In this document: in pieces, positions 50,985 through 59,677 of the stretch
Layout: each line of letters opens with the position of its first letter
Position numbering within the stretch: the stretch's first letter is position 1
Assembly: GCF_030499535.1 (NCBI RefSeq)
Contig: NZ_JASTLB010000001.1
Location: 3,472,001 to 3,536,000, forward strand
DNA: 64,000 nucleotides
Direction: 5' to 3'
From: Streptomyces sp. TG1A-8
Lineage (GTDB): Bacteria; Actinomycetota; Actinomycetes; Streptomycetales; Streptomycetaceae
Translations under genes and position numbers: made by a program
The notes under the pieces: model-generated
Seen by the model: the letters and a program-made list of their open reading frames with translations, nothing else
Told to the model about the DNA's origin: nothing
Database searches by the model: none

Positions 50985-52502
50985 ATGGCGGAGCTGCTGC
51001 ACGAACTGCTGGAGGGGGCCGTCGCACGGCGGCCCGGCGCGACCGCGGTCCGCGACGGCGGGGGCGCCTGGACCTACGCGGAGCTGGACCGGGCCGCGGA
51101 CGCCTGCGCGGCGTGGCTGCTGGACCGCGGGGTCCGCCCCGGGGACCGGGTCCTGGCCCGTCTGGGCAACGCCCGGCCGTTCGTGGCCCTGCTGTTCGGG
51201 ACGCTGCGGGCGGGGGCCGTGTTCGTGCCGGTCGGCACCGCCATGAAGGGCTTCCACCTGGCCCGGGTGCTCACGGACGCCGAACCGTCGCTGGCCGTCG
51301 CCCAGGGCGCGGACGTGGAGCTGCTGGCCCGGCTGGGCGAGGTGCCCGCGCACGACCTGGCCGAGGTGCCGCTCGGCGGGGGGACCGGACCGGGCGGCGG
51401 CGCGGCGGACGCGGCGCGCGCCCCGCGGGTGCCGGTCGGCGCGGACGACCTCGCCCTGCTCATGTACACCTCGGGCAGCACCTCGGCGCCCAAGGCGGTC
51501 ATGTCCCCGCACCGCGCCGCGGTGTTCGCCACCGCCGCCATCGCCGACCGCCTGCGCTACCGCCCGGACGACGTGGTGCTGAACGCCGTCCCGTTCTCCT
51601 TCGACTACGGGCTCTACCAGATCTTCCTGACGGTCGCCGCGGGCGCGGAGCTGGTGATCTCCCGCACCGACGCCCACGTCGGCCTGATGACACTGCTGCA
51701 CCGGCACTCGGTCACCGTCTTCCCGGTCGTGCCCTCCCTGGCCGAGCTGGTGCTCCGGCTCGCCGCGCGCGACCGCCGGCCGGCGCCCCCGGTCCGGCTG
51801 TTCACCAGCACCGGGGCGGCCCTCAACCGCCCGGTCCTCGACGGTCTGCGCGCCGCCTTCCCGCAGGCGCGCGTCGCGCCCATGTACGGCACCACCGAGT
51901 GCAAGCGGATCACCGTCCTCGAACCCGACGGGGACCTGGCCCGCCCGCACTCCGTCGGGCGGGCCCTGCCCGGCACCGAGGTGCTGGTCCTGGACGACGC
52001 CGGCCGGCCGCTGCCGCCCGGGTCGACGGGGGAGATCGCGGTGCGCGGGCCGCACGTCATGGCCGGCTACTGGCGCGCCCCCGACCTCACCCGGGAGCGC
52101 TTCCGCCCCGACCCCGCGACCGGTGCCGTCACCCTGCACACCGGGGACTACGGCCACCTCGACGCGGACGGCCACCTGTACGTGCACGGACGCCGCGACG
52201 ACCTGTTCAAGCGGCGCGGGGTGCGGATGTCCGCGCTGGAGATCGAGGCCGCGGCCCTGGACGTCCCCGGGGTCCGGGCGGCGGCGCTGCTGCCGCCGGC
52301 CGCGGACGCCGACATGGTGCTGCACGTCGCCGCCGACCGCCCCGCCGGCGAGGTGCTGGAGGCGCTGGCCGAGCGGCTGGAGCCGGCCAAGGTCCCGCCC
52401 GTCTGCCACGTGCGCGCGGAACTCCCGCTCACCCCGAACGGCAAGACCGACAAGAAGGCCCTCGCCGCCGGGCCGGCCCCGGCCGCGCCGACGGCCGCCT
52501 GA
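50985..52502 (+). CDS. Adenylate-forming ligase 2, probably loading the adjacent ACP
   Basis: The 505-residue ANL-family enzyme has MYTSGSTSAPKAVMSPH as its phosphate loop, VPFSFDYGLYQIFLTV, MYGTTECKRI, HTGDYGHLDADGHLYV and the terminal lysine motif LTPNGKTDKKA. Compact ligases of this type often load a carboxylic or amino acid onto a small carrier encoded next door, as CloN4/CloN5 do. The ATG lies one base after the KAS-III-like stop, and the ACP starts 22 bases after its own stop. Substrate unknown. Confidence 0.9.
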   Translation: MAELLHELLEGAVARRPGATAVRDGGGAWTYAELDRAADACAAWLLDRGVRPGDRVLARLGNARPFVALLFGTLRAGAVFVPVGTAMKGFHLARVLTDAEPSLAVAQGADVELLARLGEVPAHDLAEVPLGGGTGPGGGAADAARAPRVPVGADDLALLMYTSGSTSAPKAVMSPHRAAVFATAAIADRLRYRPDDVVLNAVPFSFDYGLYQIFLTVAAGAELVISRTDAHVGLMTLLHRHSVTVFPVVPSLAELVLRLAARDRRPAPPVRLFTSTGAALNRPVLDGLRAAFPQARVAPMYGTTECKRITVLEPDGDLARPHSVGRALPGTEVLVLDDAGRPLPPGSTGEIAVRGPHVMAGYWRAPDLTRERFRPDPATGAVTLHTGDYGHLDADGHLYVHGRRDDLFKRRGVRMSALEIEAAALDVPGVRAAALLPPAADADMVLHVAADRPAGEVLEALAERLEPAKVPPVCHVRAELPLTPNGKTDKKALAAGPAPAAPTAA

Positions 52503-52524
52503 GACCCGAAAGGAACCCGCCGCC

Positions 52525-52776
52525 ATGACCGTCCCCTGGGACGAACCCTTCGAGAAGATCCTGCGCGAGGCGCTGCCGCTGCTGCCCGCGGACAGCGCCC
52601 TGCGCGCCGGGACCCGGCTGAGCGACCACGGCCTGGACTCGATGGCCACGATCGACACGCTGCTGCGCCTGGAACAGCAGTACGAGGTGTCGTTCCCGGA
52701 CGAGTACCTCACCTCCGAGACCTTCGGGACCCCCGGCAGCCTCTGGGCCGTCCTGTCCGGCCTGCGCGCGGCCTGA
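52525..52776 (+). CDS. Stand-alone acyl/peptidyl carrier protein
   Basis: The 83-residue carrier has its serine at position 39 in SDHGLDSMATIDTLLRLE, followed by EVSFPDEYLTSETFGTP. The pattern resembles dedicated carriers such as CloN5 more than the type II PKS ACP at 18858. It has an AAAGGA ribosome binding site. Together with the ligase and the KAS-III-like enzyme it forms an activation, holding and transfer cassette. The PPTase at 4481 is a likely modifier. Confidence 0.93.
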   Translation: MTVPWDEPFEKILREALPLLPADSALRAGTRLSDHGLDSMATIDTLLRLEQQYEVSFPDEYLTSETFGTPGSLWAVLSGLRAA

Positions 52777-52841
52777 CGCCGCGGCCCGCCCCCTCGCACA
52801 CCCCCGTACACCTCCACCACCTCCATCCGAAAGGCAGCACC

Positions 52842-53591
52842 ATGGGCAAGCTCGACGGCAGGGTCGCCCTGATCACAGGAGGCGCCCGCGGCCAGGGCGC
52901 CGCGGCGGCGCGCGCCTTCGTCGCCGAGGGCGCGAAGGTCGTCCTCGGCGACATCCTGGACGACGACGGCAAGCGGCTCGCGGACGAGCTGGGCGAGGCG
53001 GCGACGTACGTCCGGCTCGACGTCCGCAGCCCCGAGGAGTGGGCCGCCGCCGTCGCCGCGGCCCGCGCGGCGTACGGCAGGCTCGACGCGCTCGTCAACA
53101 ACGCCGGCGTGGTGGACATCGGCAGCGTCGAGGAGATGTCGCCCGAGGCCTTCATGCAGGTGGTCGAGGTCAACCAGCTCGGCGTCTTCCTCGGCATGCA
53201 GGCCGTCGTCCCGGCGCTGCGCGAGGCCGGCGGCGGCAGCATCGTCAACATCTCCTCCGTCGACGGGCTGATGGGGCTGAAGTACCTGTCCGCGTACTGC
53301 GCCTCGAAGTTCGCGGTGGTCGGCATGACCAAGGTGGCCGCCATGGAGCTGGGCCCGGACGGCATCCGGGTCAACGCCGTCTGCCCCGGCGTCATCCGCA
53401 CCGAGATGACCAAGGACCTGCACGAGATGCAGGTCAAGTGGCTGCACCGGACCCTGCCGCTGCGCCGCTTCGGCGAGGCCGACGAGACGGCGTCCGTGGT
53501 CCTCTTCCTCACCGCCGGCGACTCCTCCTACGTCACCGGCACCGAGGTCGTCGTCGACGGCGGCTGGATCGCCGGACACCTGACCCCGTGA
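52842..53591 (+). CDS. SDR-family 3-oxoacyl/hydroxy dehydrogenase
   Basis: The 249-residue classical SDR has TGGARGQG (12-19), NNAG at 86-89, SS at 138-139 and Y152/K156 in YLSAYCASKFAVVG, with the C-terminus VTGTEVVVDGGW. The TGGxRGxG start resembles 3-alpha,20-beta-hydroxysteroid dehydrogenase-type enzymes rather than ActIII-type C9 polyketide ketoreductases. Next to the ligase and ACP it may reduce the carrier-bound acyl group. A late ketoreduction of the aglycone is an alternative. Confidence 0.88.
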   Translation: MGKLDGRVALITGGARGQGAAAARAFVAEGAKVVLGDILDDDGKRLADELGEAATYVRLDVRSPEEWAAAVAAARAAYGRLDALVNNAGVVDIGSVEEMSPEAFMQVVEVNQLGVFLGMQAVVPALREAGGGSIVNISSVDGLMGLKYLSAYCASKFAVVGMTKVAAMELGPDGIRVNAVCPGVIRTEMTKDLHEMQVKWLHRTLPLRRFGEADETASVVLFLTAGDSSYVTGTEVVVDGGWIAGHLTP

Positions 53592-53640
53592 GCCGGCTGC
53601 CGCCGCCCGTCCGCCGACCCGCCGACTCCGAGGAGACCTC

Positions 53641-56094
53641 GTGCGCGTGCTGTTCACCGTCTCGGACTGGCCGGGGCACTACTACCCCCTGGTCCCGCTC
53701 GGCCGGGCCCTGCAGGCCGCCGGACACGAGGTGCGCGTGGCGTGCGCGGCCGGCGAGTCCGCGGCGCTGCGCCGCGCCGGCCTGACCCCCGAACCCCTCC
53801 TGCGGCCCGCGCTGGGCATGGCCGAGCAGGGCCGGCTGAACAACTACTGGGCCGCCCAGAAGGGCGCCTGGCCCTACGACCGGCTCCCGCCGCACCCCGT
53901 CACCGGCGAGGAGCTGCGCCGGCTCGAGGACTTCGACTTCGCGGCCTTCCGCACGACCGAGCGGCCCCGGATCCTGCGGGCCACCCGCGAGGGCTTCGAT
54001 GCCGTCGTCGGCTTCGCCCGCGCCTGGCGCCCCGACCTCGTCGTCCACGACCGGATGAGCATCGAGGGCCTGCTCGCCGCCCGCGTCCTGGGCGTGCCCG
54101 CCGTCCTGCACCTGTGGGGCCCGCACGGCACGGCCGAACCCGAACCGGAGCTGCGGATCATCCCCGGCGACCCCACCGGGTCCTTCCCCCGGTACGGCGC
54201 GGGCGAGATGGGCACCGACCTGATCGAGTACGTCCTCGACCCCTGCCCGCCCGGCCTCGAACCGCCCACCGACGCCCGCCGGCTGCGGATGCGGTACGTG
54301 CCGTACAACGGGCCGGGCACCGCGCCCCGGCTGGAGCCGCCGTCCGGCGGCCGGCCCCGCGTCTGCCTGGTCTGGGGCCGCTCCCTGGCCGGCGTGTACG
54401 GCCCGGTCGCCCGGCTGGTGCCCGAGCTGGCCGCCTCCTGCGCCGCGACGGGCGCCGAGGTGCTGGTCCTGGCCGATCCCGAGGACACCGCCGCCCTCGG
54501 CACCCCGCCGCCCGGGGTCCGGCTGCTGCCGGGCGCCCCGCTCGGCGACGTCCTGCCCGGCTGCGCGGCCGTGGTGCACCACGGCGGTGCCGGCTGCACG
54601 ATGACCGCGGTCGCCGCGGGCGTGCCCCAGCTGGGCGTCCCGTTCTCCGCCGAGCAGCACCTGAACGTCCGCCGCGTCGCCGGGGCCGGGGCCGGCCTGG
54701 TCGTCCCCGCGAGCGACGGCGACCGCCCGGCCGCCGTGCGGGACGCGCTGACCCGGCTGCTGCGGGACCCCGTCCACCGCACCCGCGCGGCCCGGCTGCG
54801 CGAGGAGCTCGCCGGGCTGCCCGGCCCCGCCGAAATCGTGCCGGTCCTGGAGGACATCGCCCTGCCGGGCCGCGCCGGGAACCGGGCCGCCCGCCCGGCC
54901 GGCCCCGCCGGACCGGCCCCGCGCGCCGGCCGGACCGCGACTGCCGACGCGACCGCCGAGGACCCCGCGCCCGCCGAAGACACCGAGAACCCCGAAGAAG
55001 CCGAGGAAGAGGAACGCGCCATGCCGACGCAGCGGACCAGCACGACCCAGGACGACCAGCCCCAGGACGACCAGCTCCAGGCCGAGACCCGGATCAGGGA
55101 GATCGCGCTGAGCGTGGCCGCGGCCTCCGCGATCCAGGTCGCCGTCCGGCTCGGGGTCGCCGACGCCCTGGACGACGAGGACGCCGACGCCCGCGACCTG
55201 GGCCGGGCGGTCAACGCCGCCCCGGACACCCTGGCCCGGCTGCTGCGCGCGCTCGCCGCGCACGGCGTGTTCGAGGAGACCGCGCCCGGCCGGTTCCGGC
55301 ACACCGCGACCTCCCGGCTGCTGCGCTCCGACGCGCCCGGCGGCGGCATGGCCGACATGGTGCTGTGGGCGGGCGCCGCCTGGACGTGGGACGCCTGGCC
55401 GCGTCTGGAGCAGGCCGTGCGCACCGGCAAGGCCGTCCTGCCGGAGCTGTACGGCAAGGACTTCTTCAGCTACCTGCGGGAGGACGCCCCGGACGACGCG
55501 CGCGTCTTCAACCGGGCCATGACCCAGGCGAGCGCGCTCACCTCCCGGGCCGTCGCCGAGACCCTCGACCTCGACGGGGCCGGCAGCGTCGCCGACATCG
55601 GCGGCGGCCAGGGCCACCTGCTGCGGACGATCCTGGAGCGGCACCCGCACGTCACCGGCGAGCTGTTCGACCTGCCGGCCGTGGTGGAGGGCGCCGACCC
55701 GGCGCTGCGCGAGGGCGGCGAACTGGCCGGCCGCGCCCGGGTCACCGCGGGCGACTGCCTGGACGCCGTGCCGGTCAGCGCCGACGTGTACGTCATCAAG
55801 CAGATCCTCAAGTGGGACGACGAGCGCTCGGTCAGGGTGCTGCGCAACGTCGCCGAGCACGCCGCGCCCGGGGCCCGCATCGTCGTCGTGCAGAACCTCG
55901 TCGACCTCAGCCCCGAGCCGCGGGTCACCACGGCGATGGACCTCTTCCTGCTGCTCAACGTCGGCGGCCGGGAGCACCACCAGGGCGACTTCGAGGACCT
56001 GTTCCGCCGGGCCGGCCTGGAGTTCGCCGGTGTCACCCGGGCGCGCAGCGCGCTCTACCTGATCGAGGCCAGGGTGCCCGGCACCGCGTCCTGA
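53641..56094 (+). CDS. Glycosyltransferase F fused in frame to an O-methyltransferase
   Basis: A single uninterrupted frame of 817 codons. Residues 1-405 are a GT1 glycosyltransferase of the four-paralogue group (MRVLFTVSDWPGHYYPLVPL, HHGGAG at about 313). Residues 406-460 are an Ala/Pro/Glu-rich linker. Residues 461-817 are a family-2 methyltransferase with VADIGGGQGHLLRTI at about 650. An ATG at 55021 (Met461) is preceded by AGAGGAA, so a separate methyltransferase may also be made by internal initiation. The fusion suggests glycosylation followed by sugar O-methylation. Loss of a stop by sequencing error cannot be excluded. Confidence 0.85.
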   Translation: MRVLFTVSDWPGHYYPLVPLGRALQAAGHEVRVACAAGESAALRRAGLTPEPLLRPALGMAEQGRLNNYWAAQKGAWPYDRLPPHPVTGEELRRLEDFDFAAFRTTERPRILRATREGFDAVVGFARAWRPDLVVHDRMSIEGLLAARVLGVPAVLHLWGPHGTAEPEPELRIIPGDPTGSFPRYGAGEMGTDLIEYVLDPCPPGLEPPTDARRLRMRYVPYNGPGTAPRLEPPSGGRPRVCLVWGRSLAGVYGPVARLVPELAASCAATGAEVLVLADPEDTAALGTPPPGVRLLPGAPLGDVLPGCAAVVHHGGAGCTMTAVAAGVPQLGVPFSAEQHLNVRRVAGAGAGLVVPASDGDRPAAVRDALTRLLRDPVHRTRAARLREELAGLPGPAEIVPVLEDIALPGRAGNRAARPAGPAGPAPRAGRTATADATAEDPAPAEDTENPEEAEEEERAMPTQRTSTTQDDQPQDDQLQAETRIREIALSVAAASAIQVAVRLGVADALDDEDADARDLGRAVNAAPDTLARLLRALAAHGVFEETAPGRFRHTATSRLLRSDAPGGGMADMVLWAGAAWTWDAWPRLEQAVRTGKAVLPELYGKDFFSYLREDAPDDARVFNRAMTQASALTSRAVAETLDLDGAGSVADIGGGQGHLLRTILERHPHVTGELFDLPAVVEGADPALREGGELAGRARVTAGDCLDAVPVSADVYVIKQILKWDDERSVRVLRNVAEHAAPGARIVVVQNLVDLSPEPRVTTAMDLFLLLNVGGREHHQGDFEDLFRRAGLEFAGVTRARSALYLIEARVPGTAS

Positions 56095-56122
56095 CGACCC
56101 CACCCCACTCCCGGAGGCTGCC

Positions 56123-57595
56123 ATGTCCGTTTCCCCGTCCCCGTCCGCCGCGCCGCCGGACGCGCCGCCGCGCGCGCGGCCGTCCCGGCCGGTTCCCGGC
56201 GGCGCGCTGCGCCCGCGTCTCGTGCCCGGGTGGTCCGAGCGGCTCGCGCGGTCGGCGGCCGCCGCGCAGGGACGGCACCTGAGCACGGAGGCCTTCCCGC
56301 GGTGGCTCGGGGAGCGGCGGGACGCGGGCCGCTTCCGGGTGACCCGGGTGCCCTTCGCGGAGCTGGACGGCTGGTCCTTCGAGCCGGGGTCGGGCAACCT
56401 CGTGCACCGCAGCGGGCGCTTCTTCTCCGTCGAGGGCCTGCACGTCCGCTCGGAGGACGGCCCCGTGCCGGAGTGGCACCAGCCGGTCATCCGCCAGCCG
56501 GAGGTGGGGGTGCTGGGCATCCTCGTCAAGGAGTTCGACGGGGTGCTGCACTGCCTGATGCAGGCCAAGATGGAGCCCGGCAACCCCAACCTGCTCCAGC
56601 TCTCCCCCACCGTGCAGGCGACGCGCAGCAACTTCACCAAGGTGCACCGGGGCGCCGACGTGAAGTACATCGAGTACTTCGACGGCGACCGCGCGGGCCG
56701 CCTCGCCCGCGTCGTCACCGACAGCCTGCAGTCCGAGCACGGCTCGTGGTTCCTCGGCAAGAGCAACCGGAACATGGTCGTCGAGGCGCTGGGCGACGTG
56801 CCCCTGCACGAGGACTTCTGCTGGCTGACCCTCGGCCAGCTCGGCGCGCTGCTGCGCCACGACAACGTGGTGAACATGGATTCCCGCACGGTCCTGTCGT
56901 GCCTGCCGCTGGACACCGGCGAGCCGGCCGGGCGGGACCGGGCCCTGCACACCGACCAGGAACTGCTGTCCTGGTTCACCGGCGAGCGCGCCCGGCGCGC
57001 CCTGACCGCGCGGGCGGTGCCCCTGAGGGACCTGCCCGGCTGGGAGTGGGACGCCCGCGCGGGACGGCACCGGCAGGGGCGGTACTTCGATGTCGTGGGC
57101 GTCGCCGTGGAGGCCGGCAACCGCGAGATCACCAGCTGGCGCCAGCCCCTGTTCGAGCCGCGGGGGCGGGGCGTGACCGCCTTCCTGGCCAAGCGCGTGG
57201 ACGGCGTGCCCCACGTGCTGGTGCACGCCCGGGCCGAGGCCGGCTTCCTCGACACGGTGCAGCTCGCGCCCACCGTGCAGTACACGCCCGGCAACTACGC
57301 CTGGCTGCCGCCCGAGCGGCGCCCGCCGTTCCTGGACCTGGTCCTGTCGGGCGGCGCGGGAGAGGTGCGGTACGACGTGGTCCACGCGGAGGAGGGCGGC
57401 CGGTTCCTGAACGCCGAGAGCCGCTACCAGGTCATCGAGGTCCCCGAGGACTTCGCCGCCGAGGAGCCCCCCGGCCACCGCTGGTTCACCCTCCCCCAGC
57501 TCGCCTCCTTCGTCCGCCAGGCCAACTGCGTCAACGTCCAGGCCCGCACCCTGCTGGCCTGCCTGGCCCTGGCCGTGCCCGCGTCCGGCCGGTGA
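56123..57595 (+). CDS. NDP-hexose 2,3-dehydratase
   Basis: This enzyme eliminates the C2 hydroxyl of dTDP-4-keto-6-deoxyglucose, starting 2-deoxysugar synthesis. The 490-residue protein has the two-repeat structure of the family: LLQLSPTVQATRSNFTKV in the first half and TVQLAPTVQYTPGNYAW in the second. Each is followed by a similar WFTLPQL/WLTLGQL and DNVVNMDSRTVL/NCVNVQARTLL segment. Length is normal. GGAGGCTGCC precedes the ATG. It is the last recognisable biosynthetic gene on the right and ends at a strong bidirectional hairpin. Confidence 0.95.
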   Translation: MSVSPSPSAAPPDAPPRARPSRPVPGGALRPRLVPGWSERLARSAAAAQGRHLSTEAFPRWLGERRDAGRFRVTRVPFAELDGWSFEPGSGNLVHRSGRFFSVEGLHVRSEDGPVPEWHQPVIRQPEVGVLGILVKEFDGVLHCLMQAKMEPGNPNLLQLSPTVQATRSNFTKVHRGADVKYIEYFDGDRAGRLARVVTDSLQSEHGSWFLGKSNRNMVVEALGDVPLHEDFCWLTLGQLGALLRHDNVVNMDSRTVLSCLPLDTGEPAGRDRALHTDQELLSWFTGERARRALTARAVPLRDLPGWEWDARAGRHRQGRYFDVVGVAVEAGNREITSWRQPLFEPRGRGVTAFLAKRVDGVPHVLVHARAEAGFLDTVQLAPTVQYTPGNYAWLPPERRPPFLDLVLSGGAGEVRYDVVHAEEGGRFLNAESRYQVIEVPEDFAAEEPPGHRWFTLPQLASFVRQANCVNVQARTLLACLALAVPASGR

Positions 57596-57605
57596 GGCGC
57601 CCGGG

Positions 57606-57648
57606 CCGGCGGCCGGGGGCGCGGGCCCCCGGTCCGCCCGGCCGCCGG
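57606..57648. terminator. Bidirectional terminator at the right edge of the cluster
   Basis: CCGGCGGCCGG (57606-57616) pairs with CCGGCCGCCGG (57638-57648). Inside it is a second stem CCGGGGGC/GCCCCCGG. It fills the 54-base gap between convergent genes. Confidence 0.75.
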
Positions 57649-57649
57649 T

Positions 57650-59677
57650 TCACGGTGCCGAGCGGAACGCCAGGCCCTCGGGGGTCGGCGTGGACCCGGC
57701 GCGGAACAGCGTGGTGCCGGGCCCGGACCCGTCGGTCCCCAGGCCGAACCAGGCGTACCGCTGGAGGAAGGACAGCCCGGCGAGCATCCTCGTGGCGGAG
57801 GACAGGAAGGCGGCCTGCTCCTCGTCCGTCGGGTACCGGGTGCCCCGGGAGAAGTCGATGAGGGCGAACTCGGTCAGCCAGATCGGCTTGTGGTAGCGCT
57901 CGTGCACCGCGGTCAGATAGGTGCGCAACTGGTCCACGGCCGCCTGGGTGCGGAAGTCGCCGCCGTACCAGTGCAGCGCGATGAAGTCGACGCGGTACCC
58001 CCGCTGCCCGGCCCCGGTCATGAAGCGGTCCAGCCAGCCGCCCGGCCGGTCCGCGCCGTAGGCGACGGCGGGGCTGCCGAGGGTGCGGCCCGCCGACTCC
58101 AGGCGCGGCCACAGCTCCAGCGCCCGGTTGACGGTCATGTTCGACTGCGCGCTCATGTCGGGTTCGTTGAACCCCAGCAGGTAGGGGCCGGCCGCCTCGG
58201 CCGCCGACAGGTTCTGCGGGGTGACGCTGTCGGCTCCCCAGATCATCGGCACGAAGTCGGCCCCGGCGGGCGTGCTGACGCCGGGGTGGGCTGCGGACCA
58301 GGTGTAGTACCAGCCGGTGCCGGACCGGGCCAGGGCGTCCGACGCCCCGGGGTAGGACCAGACGCCGACGCCCTTGCGGTGCGAGGCGACCGCCGGCGCG
58401 GTGGCCGCGGGTGCCGCGGCCGCCGTGGGACGGGCGGACCGCTTCGCGGCGGCGGTGGCCGACGGGGACGGTTTCGGCTTCTTCCGCGTGGCCGTGGGGC
58501 GCGGCGAGGGGGTGGTGGTGGCCGGCCGCGGGCTCGGGGACGCCGTCAGGGCCACCGGCCGGGGTGCGCCGCCCGCCGCCGCGGTGCCGGCGCCGGTGTC
58601 GCGGGAGGGCAGCAGGGCCCAGACGCCGAGGAGGACCGTCGCGGTCGCGACGGCCGCGGTGACGGCCCGGCCGCGCCGCCGGGGCGTCCGCGCCCGGCGC
58701 CGGTGTCCGGCGCGCCCGGCCGGGCGGGCGCCGCCGGGGCGGCGCCCGGAGGGGGCGTCGGCGCGCGCGGCCGCCGGTGCCGGCGCGTCCGCCCCGGGAT
58801 GCGGGTCCCCCGCCCCGGACGAACCGGCCGCCGGCGGTTCCCCGGCCGGCCCGGCCGGCCGGGGGCCGGCGGCGATCGCCGCCATCGTGGCCCGGTGCAG
58901 GCCGGCCGGCGGCACGAGCAGCGGGAGACCCAGGAGCAGCCGGGCCACCGGGACCAGTTCACCGGGCCGCCCGCCGCAGTGGCCGCAGCCCCGCAGGTGC
59001 CGGGCGATCCGCTTGCGCCACAGCGGGCTCGGCCGCGTGTCCCACGTCGCGGTCAGCTCCGCCAGGTCCGGGCACGGCGGCTGCGCGGCCCGCGCCCGGA
59101 CGATGGCCCGGCCCACGTCGAGCTGCTCCTTGAGCCGCTGTATCCGCACCGCCGTGTGCCGGCCCGACAGCCCCAGCGCCGCGCCCACCTCGGCCCGGGT
59201 GAGCTGACCGGTCTCCTCCAGCCACCACAGGGACAGCAGTTCCCTGTTGTCCTCGTCCAGCCAGCGCGTGGCCTCGACGACCTCGCGGCGGCTGTCGTCC
59301 AGCTGGAGCCGGAGGACCGTCAGCGACGCGAAGTCGGAGGCCGGGTCGGGCACCTGGGCGGCGCGGTCCATCGGCTCGTGCGTCCGCCGGTCCTGCTGCC
59401 GCCGTCTGATCCAGTCCCGTATCTGCCGCACGGTGATGGCCACCATCCACGATCGGTACGCCGAGGGGTCCTCGAGCTGGTTCAGGCCGCGCACCAGGCG
59501 CAGCAGGGTCTCCTGCACGACGTCGTCCACGTCCTGGTGCCCGTCCAGCGCACGGCCGACGATGTTGTAGACGAGCGGCAGGGACCGCGCGACCAGGCCC
59601 TCGACCGCCCGCGGATCACCGGAACAGGCGGCGGACACCAGGGCGCCGCCGACGTCGTGCCCATGGTCTGTGCGCAT
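57650..59677 (-). CDS. ECF-like sigma factor fused to a membrane-anchored glycosidase-like domain
   Basis: The 675-residue protein has an N-terminal sigma-70 region 2/4 pair: VDDVVQETLLRLVRGLNQLE and GAALGLSGRHTAVRIQRLKE within residues 1-200. A zinc-finger-like GCGHCGG follows, then a Pro/Ala-rich linker. A single transmembrane segment (AVTAAVATATVLLGVWALL) lies near residue 340, followed by a Pro/Thr/Ser/Lys-rich stretch. The C-terminal domain from about 420 (GVWSYPGASD, YLLGFNEPDMSAQSN, IALHWYGGD, WLTEFALIDF) resembles GH128/Asl1-like glycosidases. Cytoplasmic sigma activity may thus be tied to an extracellular polysaccharide sensor. It lies outside the biosynthetic region. Confidence 0.88.
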   Translation of the reverse strand: MRTDHGHDVGGALVSAACSGDPRAVEGLVARSLPLVYNIVGRALDGHQDVDDVVQETLLRLVRGLNQLEDPSAYRSWMVAITVRQIRDWIRRRQQDRRTHEPMDRAAQVPDPASDFASLTVLRLQLDDSRREVVEATRWLDEDNRELLSLWWLEETGQLTRAEVGAALGLSGRHTAVRIQRLKEQLDVGRAIVRARAAQPPCPDLAELTATWDTRPSPLWRKRIARHLRGCGHCGGRPGELVPVARLLLGLPLLVPPAGLHRATMAAIAAGPRPAGPAGEPPAAGSSGAGDPHPGADAPAPAAARADAPSGRRPGGARPAGRAGHRRRARTPRRRGRAVTAAVATATVLLGVWALLPSRDTGAGTAAAGGAPRPVALTASPSPRPATTTPSPRPTATRKKPKPSPSATAAAKRSARPTAAAAPAATAPAVASHRKGVGVWSYPGASDALARSGTGWYYTWSAAHPGVSTPAGADFVPMIWGADSVTPQNLSAAEAAGPYLLGFNEPDMSAQSNMTVNRALELWPRLESAGRTLGSPAVAYGADRPGGWLDRFMTGAGQRGYRVDFIALHWYGGDFRTQAAVDQLRTYLTAVHERYHKPIWLTEFALIDFSRGTRYPTDEEQAAFLSSATRMLAGLSFLQRYAWFGLGTDGSGPGTTLFRAGSTPTPEGLAFRSAP

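Noticed and set aside
50985..52776. NRPS module interpretation of ligase plus carrier
   Set aside because: No condensation domain, and the ligase and carrier are separate small proteins typical of acid-loading cassettes.
55021..56094. Annotating the methyltransferase as a separate gene only
   Set aside because: There is no stop between it and the upstream glycosyltransferase, so the fused frame is the primary reading. Internal initiation is kept as a possibility.
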